Assembly: GCF_037976325.1 (NCBI RefSeq)
Contig: NZ_CP150265.1
Location: 2,041,501 to 2,105,500 of the forward strand
Direction of reading: 5' to 3'
DNA from: Paenibacillus sp. FSL K6-3182
GTDB taxonomy: Bacteria; Bacillota; Bacilli; Paenibacillales; Paenibacillaceae
DNA length: 64,000 bases
Shown: piece after piece, positions 54,489-63,675 of the stretch
Layout of the letters: each line of letters starts with the position of its first letter
Position numbering within the stretch: the stretch's first letter is position 1
The notes under the pieces: generated by a model
The model's database searches: none
What the model was told of the DNA's origin: nothing
The model's input: the letters and a program-made list of their open reading frames with translations, nothing else
Made by a program: the position numbers and the translations under genes

Positions 54489-54553
54489 CACCATAGAAAT
54501 AACTTTCTAATAATACAATGAGCAGAAAGAATATAATTCAGCTGATTGGAAAT

Positions 54554-54686
54554 TAACGGACATCAGATCCGTTATTTGCTTGGAATCCACTATTTTTAAG
54601 GATCTAACGGACCTACAGTCTCTTATTTGGCTTCAAAAGCCATGATTATGCTTCAATTTATATAAATAACGTATCTGATGTCCGAT
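54554..54686. repeat. Imperfect long inverted repeat in the glpX-AIM24 spacer
   Basis: The arm 54554-54577 (starting TAACGGACATCAGATCCGTT) and the arm 54664-54686 (AAATAACGTATCTGATGTCC...) are near-perfect complements across an 86-bp centre. A further GGACCTACAG and CTATGTCCGTTAG lie nearby at about 54608 and 54727. The 668-bp gap 54457-55124 otherwise holds no gene I can support. Confidence 0.6.
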
Positions 54687-54880
54687 AGAATTGTATTTGA
54701 GCTATATTTACCATAATAGCGGAACCTATGTCCGTTAGTGGTGCGAGCGAGCTTAACTAGACTATCCACATTAACTCCGACAAACCCAAGCCCCCAAGCC
54801 CCCCACCTATAACTAATATCGATACTGAGCTCGATACACTACAGTTACTCTTCATTCGATGAGCGAGATGCATATTACTG

Positions 54881-54950
54881 AAAAAACTCCCGTCAATTCT
54901 AGTACATCCCTCCTTTAGAGTAGATGTTGTCGAATAAGCGGGAGTTTTTT
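54881..54950. terminator. Long-loop bidirectional terminator-like hairpin
   Basis: AAAAAACTCCCG (54881-54892) and CGGGAGTTTTTT (54939-54950) form a perfect 12-bp stem around a 46-nt partly self-complementary loop. No gene ends right beside it; it is 174 bp from the AIM24 gene's stop. Confidence 0.6.
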
Positions 54951-55124
54951 AAGTAAACCCATAAGACGTCCGTCACTAATGAGATTAGCGGAGGGTTTTC
55001 CTGTGAGGTGGCTGCTTACTTTTAGTGCTTCATTGTGTGTAAATGCTCACACAGCTGAACGGGCCTTCTTCCGTAAAAGTAACTCAAATGCTAAGTAGAA
55101 GTGCTAATGTTGACTATTAGTACG

Positions 55125-55805
55125 TTAGTTGCCGCCTGGTATGAACTTTTTCAACCAAGTTCCAAAGCTGGATGGATTGCGAGTTTGGATCAGAACGACA
55201 CCTTCACCGCGGAAGCGGCATACGAGACCCTCGCCGCTCGTGATGCTGGATAACCAGCCTTTAGACGCTTTTTCTATCGTATAGTTCATATAGCCCGGCC
55301 AAGCAACTAAATGACCGTTATCGATGATGACTTCTTCGCCATGGCTCAGGTTTAGAGCATGGATCGCGCCATATGAGGAGAGAAACACTGTGCCTCGGCC
55401 GCTGATTTCTACAATAAAGAAACCTTCGCCCGATAAGAGTCCCTTGCCTAGGTTTTGCATTTTTGTATTGACTTCTATGCCGCTGGTGCCAGCTAAGAAA
55501 CCGTCCTTTTGTACATAAAGCTTATAAGAGCCGTCGAGTTCAATCGCTTCAATATCTCCGAGAGAAGGAGGGGCAAGGTGGACTTCACCTTGACCCCGAT
55601 TTGCTGTCATCTCTTGGAAAAAGAACGTCTCTCCGCTTAACATTCTACCGAGCCCACGCATAAACCCGCCGTCTGTTGTCCCTTTAAGATCAATAGTAGG
55701 TGACATGGACACCATTGCACCCATTTCGGCTTTTACGCTCTCGCCCGGATTGAGCTTCACCTTCAGCATGGCAAAGGCGCCTTTATAAAAAATATCATAG
55801 TTCAT
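55125..55805 (-). CDS. AIM24/TIGR00266 family protein
   Basis: 226 residues. The N terminus has LKVKLNPGESVKAEMGAMVSM and MSGL-like GGFMRGLGRMLSGETFF; a beta-rich core with GEGFFIVEISGRGTVFLSSYG and GYMNYTIEKASKGWLSSITSGEGLVCRF follows. This tryptophan-RNA-binding-attenuator-like (AIM24) fold is widespread in bacteria and has no known biochemical role. GAGGAGG precedes the ATG. It lies downstream of a PgpA-family gene on the same strand, separated by a 40-bp tandem repeat. Confidence 0.87.
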   Translation of the reverse strand: MNYDIFYKGAFAMLKVKLNPGESVKAEMGAMVSMSPTIDLKGTTDGGFMRGLGRMLSGETFFFQEMTANRGQGEVHLAPPSLGDIEAIELDGSYKLYVQKDGFLAGTSGIEVNTKMQNLGKGLLSGEGFFIVEISGRGTVFLSSYGAIHALNLSHGEEVIIDNGHLVAWPGYMNYTIEKASKGWLSSITSGEGLVCRFRGEGVVLIQTRNPSSFGTWLKKFIPGGN

Positions 55806-55840
55806 GTATTAACCTCCTCAAAGGTTTTACCTAAGCAATA

Positions 55841-55960
55841 TCTACTTCGCCTCCATCGCATCAAGCTCGCGATGTAAAACTACGCTTCGCCTCCATCGCA
55901 TCAAGCTCGCGATGTAAAACTACGCTTCGCCTCCATCGCACTAAGCTCGCAATGTAAAAC
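55841..55960. repeat. Three tandem 40-bp repeats
   Basis: Units at 55841-55880, 55881-55920 and 55921-55960 follow an exact 40-bp period. Each has CTTCGCCTCCATCGCA and AGCTCGC(G/A)ATGTAAAAC. Unit 1 differs at its left end and unit 3 at a few bases. CATCGC and GCGATG within a unit can form a hairpin. Confidence 0.9.
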
Positions 55961-55979
55961 GAAGCTTCGTAAATTCCGT

Positions 55980-56519
55980 TTAGTCAAGCGGAGGCTGTGT
56001 CACACCTTCGCGCTCTGCTTGTCTGCGATGAGCCATCCGACTTGCTGCCGAGGCAGCGATAGCCCCAACGATATCGTCCAAAAACGTATGGATTTCTCCG
56101 TCGGTTTTGTCGTTCAGCTTGACCAAAATGCCGGGCTTCAGCTTATCGACATATCCGAAATTCGTAAACCCGATGCTTCCATACACATTGACAATGGACA
56201 ATGCCAAAATTTCATCGCAACCATAAAGACTTTCGTCATGCTTGATCATATCCTGCAGCGGAGCCATAAGCTTGCCTTCCTCGGCGAGGATATCAAGCTG
56301 GATGCCGGTCAAAACGGCATTTTGCACCTCGCGCTTCGATAGGACGGCATCAATATGGACGATACAATCCTCTGGCGTTAAGCCAGGGAAATAGTCTTTT
56401 TGCAAAAAATGTACGAGCTCGGCGATAGCCAGCTTTGTTACTCCGCGTTTGAGGAGCCATTCGTCTGTAGCCTCAGCCACTTTGCGGCTGTTGAGGCTAT
56501 AAGTTTCGGGATTGGACAT
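55980..56519 (-). CDS. PgpA/YutG family protein, copy 2
   Basis: 179 residues, clearly paralogous to the protein at 9718. Shared elements are WLLKRGV, LSKREVQNAVLTG, HDESLYGCDEILALSIVNVYG, GFTNFGYVDKLKPGILVKLN and HTFLDDIVGAIAASAASRMAH. It has a longer N terminus (MSNPETYSLNSRKVAEATDE) and a polar C-terminal tail. It may dephosphorylate phosphatidylglycerophosphate or a related substrate. GGGGGAAC precedes the ATG. The AIM24 gene follows on the same strand. Confidence 0.8.
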   Translation of the reverse strand: MSNPETYSLNSRKVAEATDEWLLKRGVTKLAIAELVHFLQKDYFPGLTPEDCIVHIDAVLSKREVQNAVLTGIQLDILAEEGKLMAPLQDMIKHDESLYGCDEILALSIVNVYGSIGFTNFGYVDKLKPGILVKLNDKTDGEIHTFLDDIVGAIAASAASRMAHRRQAEREGVTQPPLD

Positions 56520-56650
56520 GTTTTTGTTCCCCCTTAGGATTTTATGGACAAAACTGGTCTAAAAAAGGGAAGGGCTCGTATACATAGTACTACAAATAAG
56601 GAGTTGTACAAAGCCGCTAGGCAAAACTTGATTAGGGAGGAAAGGTCAAT

Positions 56651-57703
56651 ATGATTCAAAAAAGATGGATTAGGGGTGCTGTACTTTCGGGGGTTCTCGT
56701 GCTGCCCATTCTTACTTCGGGTTGTGGTCTGTTTTCCAAGCAGACAAGCCAATCAATCGATCCGCCACAGGTTGAGGTTAAGGATGGAGTAGAAGGTGCA
56801 GAAACTGGACAGGCAATCGGAGTTGGCGAAGAAGCGCAAATGACAGTATACCTTGAAGATCGTAACGGTTATTTGGCTCCAATCTCACTTCAGACCTCGC
56901 TCGGAGCGAATGAGCAAGCCGCACAAAAGGCACTGGAAATGATGGTCGAGAATGGGGCGTACGCGAATCAGCTGCCTGAGGATTTCCGCGCAGTTATCCC
57001 GCAAGGCACTCAAATTAAATCGTATAAATACGATAAAGAGCAAAAGCTTGCTAAAGTTGAATTTTCTGAGCCGTTCAGTGACTATAATCCACAGGACGAA
57101 CGTACTATCGTTGAAGCGATCACATGGACTCTGACAGCTATGCCAGGGATTGAAGGCGTAGAAATTTGGTATGAAGGCGCTAAGCTGCCAGAAATGCCAC
57201 AAGACGGCTTCCCGCTTGACAATACGCTGACACGTTCAGTAGGCATTAATATCGAAGCAGCAGACGGTGTGAACTATGCGCAATCAACGCCTGTAACGCT
57301 ATACTTCTCCGCTCAAACGTTAAACGACGAACAATATTATGTGCCCGTTACTAGACTAGTTGCTCGCTCGGAGACTCCAACGAAAGCAGCGCTGGAACAG
57401 CTCATTTCGGGCCCGCTTAACAAAAAAGAGTTGACCAGTGTAATCATTCCGGATGTACAAGTGAAGGATGTTGTACAGGAAGGTGATGTTGTCACTGTAG
57501 ATTTGCAGGATGAAGCGTATCAGCAAGGTCAGAAGCTTCCGACCGAAATGCTTCAGGCACTTGTGCTTTCTATAACTGAAAATACGAAAGCAGCAACGGT
57601 TCAAATTAAAGTAAATGGAGAATCTAACTTTACGGACGAAGCGAACAACTCTTATAGCGAGCCTGTAGGCAGACCGCATCATGTCAACGCTATTAAGTCA
57701 TAA
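56651..57703 (+). CDS. Lipoprotein with two GerM domains
   Basis: 350 residues. The lipoprotein signal ends VLPILTSGC with the lipidated cysteine at residue 25. Two GerM domains follow, at about 60-190 (MTVYLEDRNGYLAPIS, LEMMVENGAYANQLPEDF, VEFSEPFSDYNPQDERTIVEAI) and about 205-340 (VTLYFSAQTLNDEQYYVPVTR, LEQLISGPL, VDLQDEAY). GerM of B. subtilis is needed for spore formation and germination. AGGGAGGAAA precedes the ATG. It diverges from the PgpA copy 2 gene and ends at a terminator. Confidence 0.9.
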   Translation: MIQKRWIRGAVLSGVLVLPILTSGCGLFSKQTSQSIDPPQVEVKDGVEGAETGQAIGVGEEAQMTVYLEDRNGYLAPISLQTSLGANEQAAQKALEMMVENGAYANQLPEDFRAVIPQGTQIKSYKYDKEQKLAKVEFSEPFSDYNPQDERTIVEAITWTLTAMPGIEGVEIWYEGAKLPEMPQDGFPLDNTLTRSVGINIEAADGVNYAQSTPVTLYFSAQTLNDEQYYVPVTRLVARSETPTKAALEQLISGPLNKKELTSVIIPDVQVKDVVQEGDVVTVDLQDEAYQQGQKLPTEMLQALVLSITENTKAATVQIKVNGESNFTDEANNSYSEPVGRPHHVNAIKS

Positions 57704-57723
57704 GAGATAACTCCGGAATGTAC

Positions 57724-57768
57724 AAAGAGGCCGATCAAAAGTGAACGCTTTTGAAAAGCCTCTTTTGT
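57724..57768 (+). terminator. Terminator after the GerM gene
   Basis: AAAGAGGC (57724-57731) pairs with GCCTCTTT (57758-57765), with an inner TCAAAAG/CTTTTGA stem and a short T-run. Confidence 0.85.
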
Positions 57769-57995
57769 GCATTTATTAGCATGTATTAGGTCTGAACGGT
57801 CTATTTTAAACAGAAGCAAACATGCAAAAAACTTCCACTGATCAGCTGAATTTGTACAATCATGACCGCTTCACTTTTCTTTTTCACGGGCAGCGGATGC
57901 AATTCACAGGTTACTTTGTTAAAATAGGAAAGATTGCAGGATGGGATACTTTTGTTTTCTAATCGAAAAACGCTAGCACTCAGGAGGAAATTAGA

Positions 57996-58733
57996 ATGAG
58001 AAACGATGGTCGGCAACCGAACCAGCTTCGGCCGGTAACCATAACGACAGGTGTCAATAAATACGCAGAAGGATCGGTTCTCATCGAGGTTGGAGAGACG
58101 AAGGTCATTTGTACAGCGAGCGTGGAGGATAGAGTACCTCCATTTATGAAAGGGCAAGGCAAAGGCTGGATTACAGCTGAATATGCAATGCTGCCTCGCG
58201 CAACACATACACGCAATATTCGTGAAGCGGCTAAGGGGAAGCTGACAGGACGGACGATGGAAATTCAGCGCCTCATTGGTCGTGCATTGCGTTCGGTCAT
58301 TGATTTGCAAGCACTAGGTGAGCGGACTATTACGCTTGATTGCGATGTCATTCAAGCCGATGGCGGTACTCGTACGACATCTATTACAGGTGCGTTTATC
58401 GCGCTTTCCATTGCAATTAACAAAATTTCCGAGAAGGTACAATTTGCAAAATATCCGATTACAGATTTTTTGGCGTCGGTAAGTGTAGGCGTCATTCAAG
58501 AGAGAGCGCTACTTGATCTGAACTACGAGGAAGATTCCAAAGCTAAGGTAGATATGAACGTTGTTATGACGGGCAGCGGCAAGTTTGTTGAGGTGCAAGG
58601 AACTGGCGAGGAAGCACCATTTTCGCGCGATGAGCTTAACCAATTGCTGCAACTTGGAGAAGAGGGTATTCACGAGTTGATCAGCAAGCAAAAGGATATT
58701 CTCGGTCCTTTGGCGGCGCGAATCGGAGGTTAG
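57996..58733 (+). CDS. rph: Ribonuclease PH
   Basis: 245 residues. RNase PH motifs are [62 protein letters not shown] and [18 protein letters not shown]. It is a phosphorolytic 3'-to-5' exoribonuclease that trims tRNA 3' ends. GGAGGAAATTAGA precedes the ATG. The stop is 7 nt before rdgB, so both form an operon, as in B. subtilis. Confidence 0.97.
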   Translation: MRNDGRQPNQLRPVTITTGVNKYAEGSVLIEVGETKVICTASVEDRVPPFMKGQGKGWITAEYAMLPRATHTRNIREAAKGKLTGRTMEIQRLIGRALRSVIDLQALGERTITLDCDVIQADGGTRTTSITGAFIALSIAINKISEKVQFAKYPITDFLASVSVGVIQERALLDLNYEEDSKAKVDMNVVMTGSGKFVEVQGTGEEAPFSRDELNQLLQLGEEGIHELISKQKDILGPLAARIGG

Positions 58734-58740
58734 TATTCTG

Positions 58741-59391
58741 ATGAAGCATTCCATATTAAATCATGCTGTTATTGTTGTAGCAACAAAAAATGCAGGTAAG
58801 GTGAAGGAATTCGCGCATGCGCTTCAGAAGCTTGATAAATCAGTAGAAAGCTTGCTGGATTATCCGCAAATTCCGGATATCGTGGAAGATGGCGATACGT
58901 TTGCCGCCAATGCTCGCATCAAAGCAAAGACGACGGGAGACATTCTTGGCGTTCCTGTGCTGGCTGATGATTCAGGCTTGCGCGTTGCAGCGCTGAATGG
59001 TGATCCAGGGGTCTATTCCGCTCGTTATGCAGGTGAGAATGCGACTGATGGTGAAAACAATGCCAAGCTCATTCAGGAGCTTCATCAACTAGCTGAACAT
59101 GCAGAACGAGAAGAATTGCAAGACGGGTCCAAAATACTGAGCAAAGCGCAGTTCGTATGCGCGTTAGCGCTGTATGATCCGGCGACCGGTTTGTTTCTGG
59201 AATCGGAGGGTACAGTGGATGGCGTTATCACGGATAATCCTCACGGCAATGGCGGCTTCGGTTATGATCCGCTGTTTTGGCTTCCTAGCTTGAATCGCGG
59301 GATGGCCGAGCTGTCAAAGGAAGAAAAGCAGCAGATCAGCCATCGCGGCGATGCATTAAGAAAGCTCCTTCCCTTGCTTGAGCAAGCATAA
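58741..59391 (+). CDS. rdgB: XTP/dITP pyrophosphatase (RdgB/HAM1 family)
   Basis: 216 residues. VVATKNAGKVKEFAHAL, the DTFAANARIKA segment, VLADDSGLRVAALNGDPGVYSARYAG, GFGYDPLFW and the basic ISHRGDALRKL end are all family signatures. It hydrolyses non-canonical purine nucleoside triphosphates such as dITP and XTP. GGAGG at the rph 3' end serves its ATG. The linker around EHAEREELQDGSKILSK is slightly longer than in most homologues. Confidence 0.95.
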   Translation: MKHSILNHAVIVVATKNAGKVKEFAHALQKLDKSVESLLDYPQIPDIVEDGDTFAANARIKAKTTGDILGVPVLADDSGLRVAALNGDPGVYSARYAGENATDGENNAKLIQELHQLAEHAEREELQDGSKILSKAQFVCALALYDPATGLFLESEGTVDGVITDNPHGNGGFGYDPLFWLPSLNRGMAELSKEEKQQISHRGDALRKLLPLLEQA

Positions 59392-59397
59392 TAATTG

Positions 59398-59462
59398 AAA
59401 AAGCAACCCTATCCAAGAGCAGCTGAATGCAGCGGCTTTTAGCGGATGGGGTTGCTTTTTTT
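59398..59462. terminator. Bidirectional terminator between rdgB and the asparagine synthetase gene
   Basis: The 17-bp arms 59398-59414 and 59444-59460 contain one G-T pair; A5 and T7 tracts flank the hairpin. Confidence 0.92.
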
Positions 59463-59494
59463 GTGATGAGAACAAAAACATTATCCTTGTCAGC

Positions 59495-61339
59495 TTATGA
59501 TATGACGACCTTATATTCCTTTAACCATAAATTCACTTGATATAAATAAGCGAATAGCTGCGGACCGGACATCAATTGACCAAACCAAGGGGTATTCGAG
59601 CTTGCGGATTCCGACTCGGTTAGCGCTCTAACCTTTTCTACATTAATTAATGGAAGGAGCGGAGAGCTGGAATCGTTCAGTACATCTAACAAAAGCCCTT
59701 TGACTGCGGCCAAATAGTTCGGATTATGCGTTTTAGGATAGGGGCTTTTTTTACGAGTCAATACGTCCTCAGGCAATACACCGCGCAGCGCCTTGCGCAA
59801 TATTCCTTTTTCGCGATCGCCGGATGTTTTGATCTCCCAAGGGATATTCCAAACATATTCAACTAACCGATGATCACAGAAAGGGACACGGACCTCAAGG
59901 CCCGCTGCCATGCTCATTCGATCCTTGCGGTCTAGAAGCGTTGGCATGAAGCGGGTAATGTTCAAGTACGACATTTGACGCATCTTACGCAGCTGCTCAG
60001 ATTCACCATCAAGATGAGGAACCTCTGCTATCGCTTGGGAATAACGATCCCCAATGTAGTCAAGCGGTTTAATCCAAGCGGCAACGTCAGGTGCGAGCAG
60101 ATCAGCACGCATTACTGAAGCAAGCGACCAAGGGAAGGTATTTGCATTTAAAGCCTCTTCGCGATGAAACCAAGGATAGCCGCCAAAAATTTCATCGGCA
60201 GCTTCGCCTGATATCGCTACGGTTGCATCTTTTTTTATTTCATGGCAAAAGAGCAGCAACGAAGCATCAACATCGGCCATGCCCGGAAGATCGCGAGCAA
60301 AGGTGGCTGCTTTCAATGCGCCGACCAAATCAGGTGTATCAAACTGTATAGGATGATGAATTGTGCCTAGATGCGTCGTCATTCTCTCGATCCATGGCGC
60401 ATCACTATTAGGCTGGAAGGCATGTGCCTTAAAATGTTTATCGTTGTCCGCATAATCAACAGAATACGTGTGGACATTCCCTTGCCCGTTCTCGTTGTAA
60501 TAATTGACAGCAAGTGTAGTTAGCGCACTGGAATCAAGGCCGCCAGACAGCAGGGTACATACAGGAACGTCTGAAACGAGCTGCCGCTCAACGGTATCTT
60601 TTAGCAGCGCTCCTACCTGTTCAGCTGTTTCTTCTATATTTTGCCCATGGGGGCTGCTCTCAAGCTGCCAGTACGTAATCGTCTTCACGCCAGCGTGATT
60701 GACGGTCATACACTTGCCAGGTCTAAGCTCATTGATTTGCTTATATACACCATGGCCTGGAGTGCGTGCTGGTCCTAAAATAAAAATCTCAGCAAGCCCT
60801 TCCGCTCCAACCTCCGGCTTCACGGCAGGGTGTGCCAATATACATTTTTGTTCGGAGCCAAAAATAAACAAACCGTCCTGTGTGCTATAGAACAGCGGTT
60901 TGACGCCAAGCCGATCACGTGCCAGAAATAGTTCTTGCTCTAATACATTCCATATGGCAAAAGCAAATATTCCGTTAAAACGCTCTACGCAAGACTTGCC
61001 CCATTCCATAAAAGCGACCAGCAGCACTTCTGTATCACAATTTGTCGTAAAGATTCTGCCCCTGCTTTCAAGCTCCTTGCGAAGTTCTGGTGCATTATAC
61101 AATTCCCCGTTATAGACAACGACATATTTGTCGTCGCCGGTATGGCGAATCATTGGCTGTGCCCCGTTCTCCGGATCAATGACGGATAAACGTCGATGGC
61201 CTAAAGCGCAATGAGCTGATATCCACGTACCGGAAGCGTCGGGACCGCGCGGTGCAAGGGTGTCTGTCATCTTCTCTAAGCTTTCACTTTGCTTAGTCAG
61301 ATCACGGTTCCAGTCGATCCAGCCGGTAATTCCACACAT
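59495..61339 (-). CDS. Asparagine synthetase (glutamine-hydrolysing)
   Basis: 614 residues. The start at 61339 gives MCGITGWIDW with catalytic Cys2 for the Ntn glutaminase domain; an upstream in-frame ATG (61348) would bury this cysteine. GHRRLSVID and YNGELYN are class-II glutaminase motifs. The synthetase domain has the ATP pyrophosphatase loop CTLLSGGLDSSALT and GEAADEIFGGYPW. The length equals that of B. subtilis AsnO (614), the sporulation-linked paralogue, so an asnO-type role is possible. AGAGGA lies upstream. Confidence 0.93.
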   Translation of the reverse strand: MCGITGWIDWNRDLTKQSESLEKMTDTLAPRGPDASGTWISAHCALGHRRLSVIDPENGAQPMIRHTGDDKYVVVYNGELYNAPELRKELESRGRIFTTNCDTEVLLVAFMEWGKSCVERFNGIFAFAIWNVLEQELFLARDRLGVKPLFYSTQDGLFIFGSEQKCILAHPAVKPEVGAEGLAEIFILGPARTPGHGVYKQINELRPGKCMTVNHAGVKTITYWQLESSPHGQNIEETAEQVGALLKDTVERQLVSDVPVCTLLSGGLDSSALTTLAVNYYNENGQGNVHTYSVDYADNDKHFKAHAFQPNSDAPWIERMTTHLGTIHHPIQFDTPDLVGALKAATFARDLPGMADVDASLLLFCHEIKKDATVAISGEAADEIFGGYPWFHREEALNANTFPWSLASVMRADLLAPDVAAWIKPLDYIGDRYSQAIAEVPHLDGESEQLRKMRQMSYLNITRFMPTLLDRKDRMSMAAGLEVRVPFCDHRLVEYVWNIPWEIKTSGDREKGILRKALRGVLPEDVLTRKKSPYPKTHNPNYLAAVKGLLLDVLNDSSSPLLPLINVEKVRALTESESASSNTPWFGQLMSGPQLFAYLYQVNLWLKEYKVVIS

Positions 61340-61480
61340 TGATCTCATTCCTCTCTTTTGCTGGTCTCAAAGTAGCGATAATATCAGTTATATGCAGAAT
61401 AAGGGATAAAATGTCTGTCCGACGGGGGATGCTAGAAGTGGCTGTGAAAAGTAATAAATGCAGGAAGGAGTGTGCGATTG

Positions 61481-61813
61481 ATGGCAGAGCAAGAAGCAGG
61501 CAGTGAAGAACGCAAGCATTATTTCGTTTCTGTTCAGGCGGGACAAATATTAGAGGATCCACAGGCAGCTGCGTATGAGCTTGAGATTATAATGAACGAA
61601 AATGAGCATACGAAGCTTAGAGAGCTGTTTGATGAGCTGTCCAGCATGGATGAAGCGGAGATGTTTCATTTCTCGTACAGTCCGTTTGGCTCAGCAAGCG
61701 ATGGCGAAATCAATGCTGGTTACGATCAGTTGATTGAGCGTATTTACAGGCAATTGTATGAGTTAGGAACGGACACGACGAAGCAGCATATCGAATCGAT
61801 GCAGTTTTTTTAA
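61481..61813 (+). CDS. Hypothetical protein, 110 residues
   Basis: A small acidic protein starting MAEQEAGSEERKHYFVSV, with a helical C-terminal half and no signal peptide, membrane helix or known motif. GGAAGGAG sits 10 nt before the ATG at 61481; an in-frame GTG at 61472 is too close to it. It is followed by a terminator, supporting a monocistronic gene. I do not recognise the family. Confidence 0.65.
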   Translation: MAEQEAGSEERKHYFVSVQAGQILEDPQAAAYELEIIMNENEHTKLRELFDELSSMDEAEMFHFSYSPFGSASDGEINAGYDQLIERIYRQLYELGTDTTKQHIESMQFF

Positions 61814-61832
61814 TAAGCGGATAAGTAAGCAT

Positions 61833-61882
61833 AAACAGGGTGTTGCAGAAGCTGAATAGCAGAGGCAACATCCTGTTTTTTT
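61833..61882 (+). terminator. Terminator after the 110-residue gene
   Basis: AACAGGGTGTTGC pairs with GCAACATCCTGTT, with one G-T pair and a T7 tract. Confidence 0.88.
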
Positions 61883-62035
61883 ATAAAACAATAAATAAAT
61901 ATAAGATGATTGATACTATAAAAATAAAATAAGAATGTTTTTTCTAAATTATATCGCTGTTTTTACGTATTCATTTCTATTATATTGCTGCAAAAAATGA
62001 TATACTTCTACAAAAAATAGTGGAGGGTTTTCGTT

Positions 62036-62644
62036 TTGCAAAAGTTAGTTTTTTTTGTCGGAGTAGCGGGGACGGGTAAAACAACGGTAGCTAGAAAGTT
62101 GTCTGCTCGCATTCCAGCTGCTTTTCTTGACCGGGATACGGTAGGCGGTCGTTTTGTTGAGGCTATATTGGAGTTAAACGGCCTGGATAAAAGAGATCGG
62201 GATTCTGATTATTACAAAAAGCATTTGCGTGATTTGGAATATGATACGGCGAAGGACGTATGTATCGAAAATTTGGCTGCTGGTCAAAACGTATTTATGA
62301 TTTCACCTTTTACGGCAGAACTGAAAAACAAACAGTGGATCGAAGAGGTTGTTGAAGCAGCAGGCCTCACGATGGGCGAGGTAGACGTTAAAGTGGTTGT
62401 TGTCACGCTGCTGGATATGGATCTGCAAAAAAATCGGATCATCGGGCGTCAAACAGAGCGCGATCAGTGGAAACTGGACAACTGGGGCGACTTTGAGAAG
62501 CGGATAGAATTTGTTCCGCAAATCAACTGGGATATTCCTAACTCCTCCATCCTCGTGTTTGATAATAGCGGAGAATTAACGGAAGAGAAAGCTGAGCAAT
62601 TATTCCAATTTGTTAATGAAAAGCAGGCAACATTATCCGTATAA
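62036..62644 (+). CDS. P-loop AAA-type kinase-like protein
   Basis: 202 residues. Walker A is FVGVAGTGKTTVARKL near the N terminus, followed by AAFLDRDTVGGRFVEAI, a pattern of AAA_33/zeta-toxin-like or shikimate/gluconate-kinase-like small kinases. The substrate is unknown. VVVVTLLDMD and the RIIGRQTERDQWKLDNW segment (arginine-rich lid) support a kinase fold. It starts at TTG 62036, 9 nt after GGAGG. The preceding 150 bp are AT-rich. A terminator follows, and no antitoxin-like partner is seen. Confidence 0.78.
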   Translation: MQKLVFFVGVAGTGKTTVARKLSARIPAAFLDRDTVGGRFVEAILELNGLDKRDRDSDYYKKHLRDLEYDTAKDVCIENLAAGQNVFMISPFTAELKNKQWIEEVVEAAGLTMGEVDVKVVVVTLLDMDLQKNRIIGRQTERDQWKLDNWGDFEKRIEFVPQINWDIPNSSILVFDNSGELTEEKAEQLFQFVNEKQATLSV

Positions 62645-62653
62645 TATAATAAG

Positions 62654-62700
62654 AAAAGGCGGCTTCATTTTGGGAATTTCCCTATGAAGCCGCCTTTTTA
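62654..62700. terminator. Terminator between the P-loop gene and the LysR gene
   Basis: AAAAGGCGGCTTCA (62654-62667) is perfectly complementary to TGAAGCCGCCTTTT (62685-62698), so it can serve both convergent genes. Confidence 0.93.
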
Positions 62701-62715
62701 TTTGTGGTTTTGTGA

Positions 62716-63609
62716 TTATTTGGTTTTCAAAAATGATTTCAAATGCTGGATAAAGGCTTGTGCCGCAGCTTTAGGCTCACGTGATTTATGTGTAATAATG
62801 CCATGCGTCAATAGGAGCTCTTGGTTCAAGGGCAATGACAGCAGCGTACCTGCGGCTACCTCATTAGCTACATTTGATTCTGGTACGAATGAGATGCCCA
62901 TTCCGCAAGCAACCGTCTGCTTAATGAGCTCAACACTGGAGAAAGACAAATGATCGGCAAGCTCAACATCAACTTCTCTCAGCATATCGCGTCCAAAGGT
63001 GTGGTAGATACACTGATCCCCGAAGCTAATGAAGGCGTTGTCGTGCAACGCTTGCCATCCAAGCTGCGCGAAGCGCTCTTCCAGCGTAGGAGCACAGATC
63101 AGCAAGAGCTTCTCTTCTATTAAAGGTGCAAATAGAAGGTCGTCACGTTCCGGAGCCTTGGGGACGATGCCGAGGTCAGCGCGATGGTTTACGACTTGTG
63201 CGGTAATATCATGCTGCAGACCAGGCGTTAAATGCAGCTTGATCTTGGTGTATTGCTGGAGAAAGCCGGTTAAAAAATGCGGTAGATGAGAGATGGCAAA
63301 CGACTCTAGAGCTCCAATTCGAACGATACCAGACGGCATGCCAGGCTCCGAGAACGCATCCTGAAGCGAATGTCCAAGCTGGATAAATTGATACGCATAG
63401 GGAGCTAGCAGCAAGCCTGCTTCTGTTGGCTCTACGCCGCGCGGCAAACGGTGAAAGAGCTTTTTGCCGCTTGCTGTTTCCAAATGTCGAATATGTGAGG
63501 TTACCGTCGATTGAACGTAACCGAGACGATCAGCGGCACCGCTGAAGCTTTTCTCCTCCAGCACCGCAGTAAAGGTAATAAAAAAACGACCTTCCCAAGA
63601 CTCCAGCAT
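62716..63609 (-). CDS. LysR-family transcriptional regulator
   Basis: 297 residues. The winged HTH covers about residues 8-65 (FSGAADRLGYVQSTVTSHIRHLE, FHRLPRGVEPTEAG). The effector domain spans about 90-290 (VRIGALESFAISHLPHFLTGF, LGIVPKAPERDDLLFAPL, ACGMGISFVPESNV). GGGGAG lies before the ATG at 63609; the frame is open 18 codons further upstream. It diverges from an HPP-family gene, and a dyad in the spacer is a likely operator, so it probably regulates that gene. Confidence 0.9.
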   Translation of the reverse strand: MLESWEGRFFITFTAVLEEKSFSGAADRLGYVQSTVTSHIRHLETASGKKLFHRLPRGVEPTEAGLLLAPYAYQFIQLGHSLQDAFSEPGMPSGIVRIGALESFAISHLPHFLTGFLQQYTKIKLHLTPGLQHDITAQVVNHRADLGIVPKAPERDDLLFAPLIEEKLLLICAPTLEERFAQLGWQALHDNAFISFGDQCIYHTFGRDMLREVDVELADHLSFSSVELIKQTVACGMGISFVPESNVANEVAAGTLLSLPLNQELLLTHGIITHKSREPKAAAQAFIQHLKSFLKTK

Positions 63610-63675
63610 GTTAACTCCCCTTAGGTATCGGAATTTGAAATGGGTTCCATTGTAAACATTCAATTCTCGAATGAT

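Noticed and set aside
54881..54950. T-box or other riboswitch
   Set aside because: No T-box consensus or known aptamer core is visible, and no downstream gene in the right orientation would be controlled.
55841..55960. CRISPR array
   Set aside because: The 40-bp units are directly adjacent with no spacers, and no cas genes are present.
62036..62644. Toxin-antitoxin pair
   Set aside because: No small partner gene is coupled to the P-loop gene, and a terminator follows directly.
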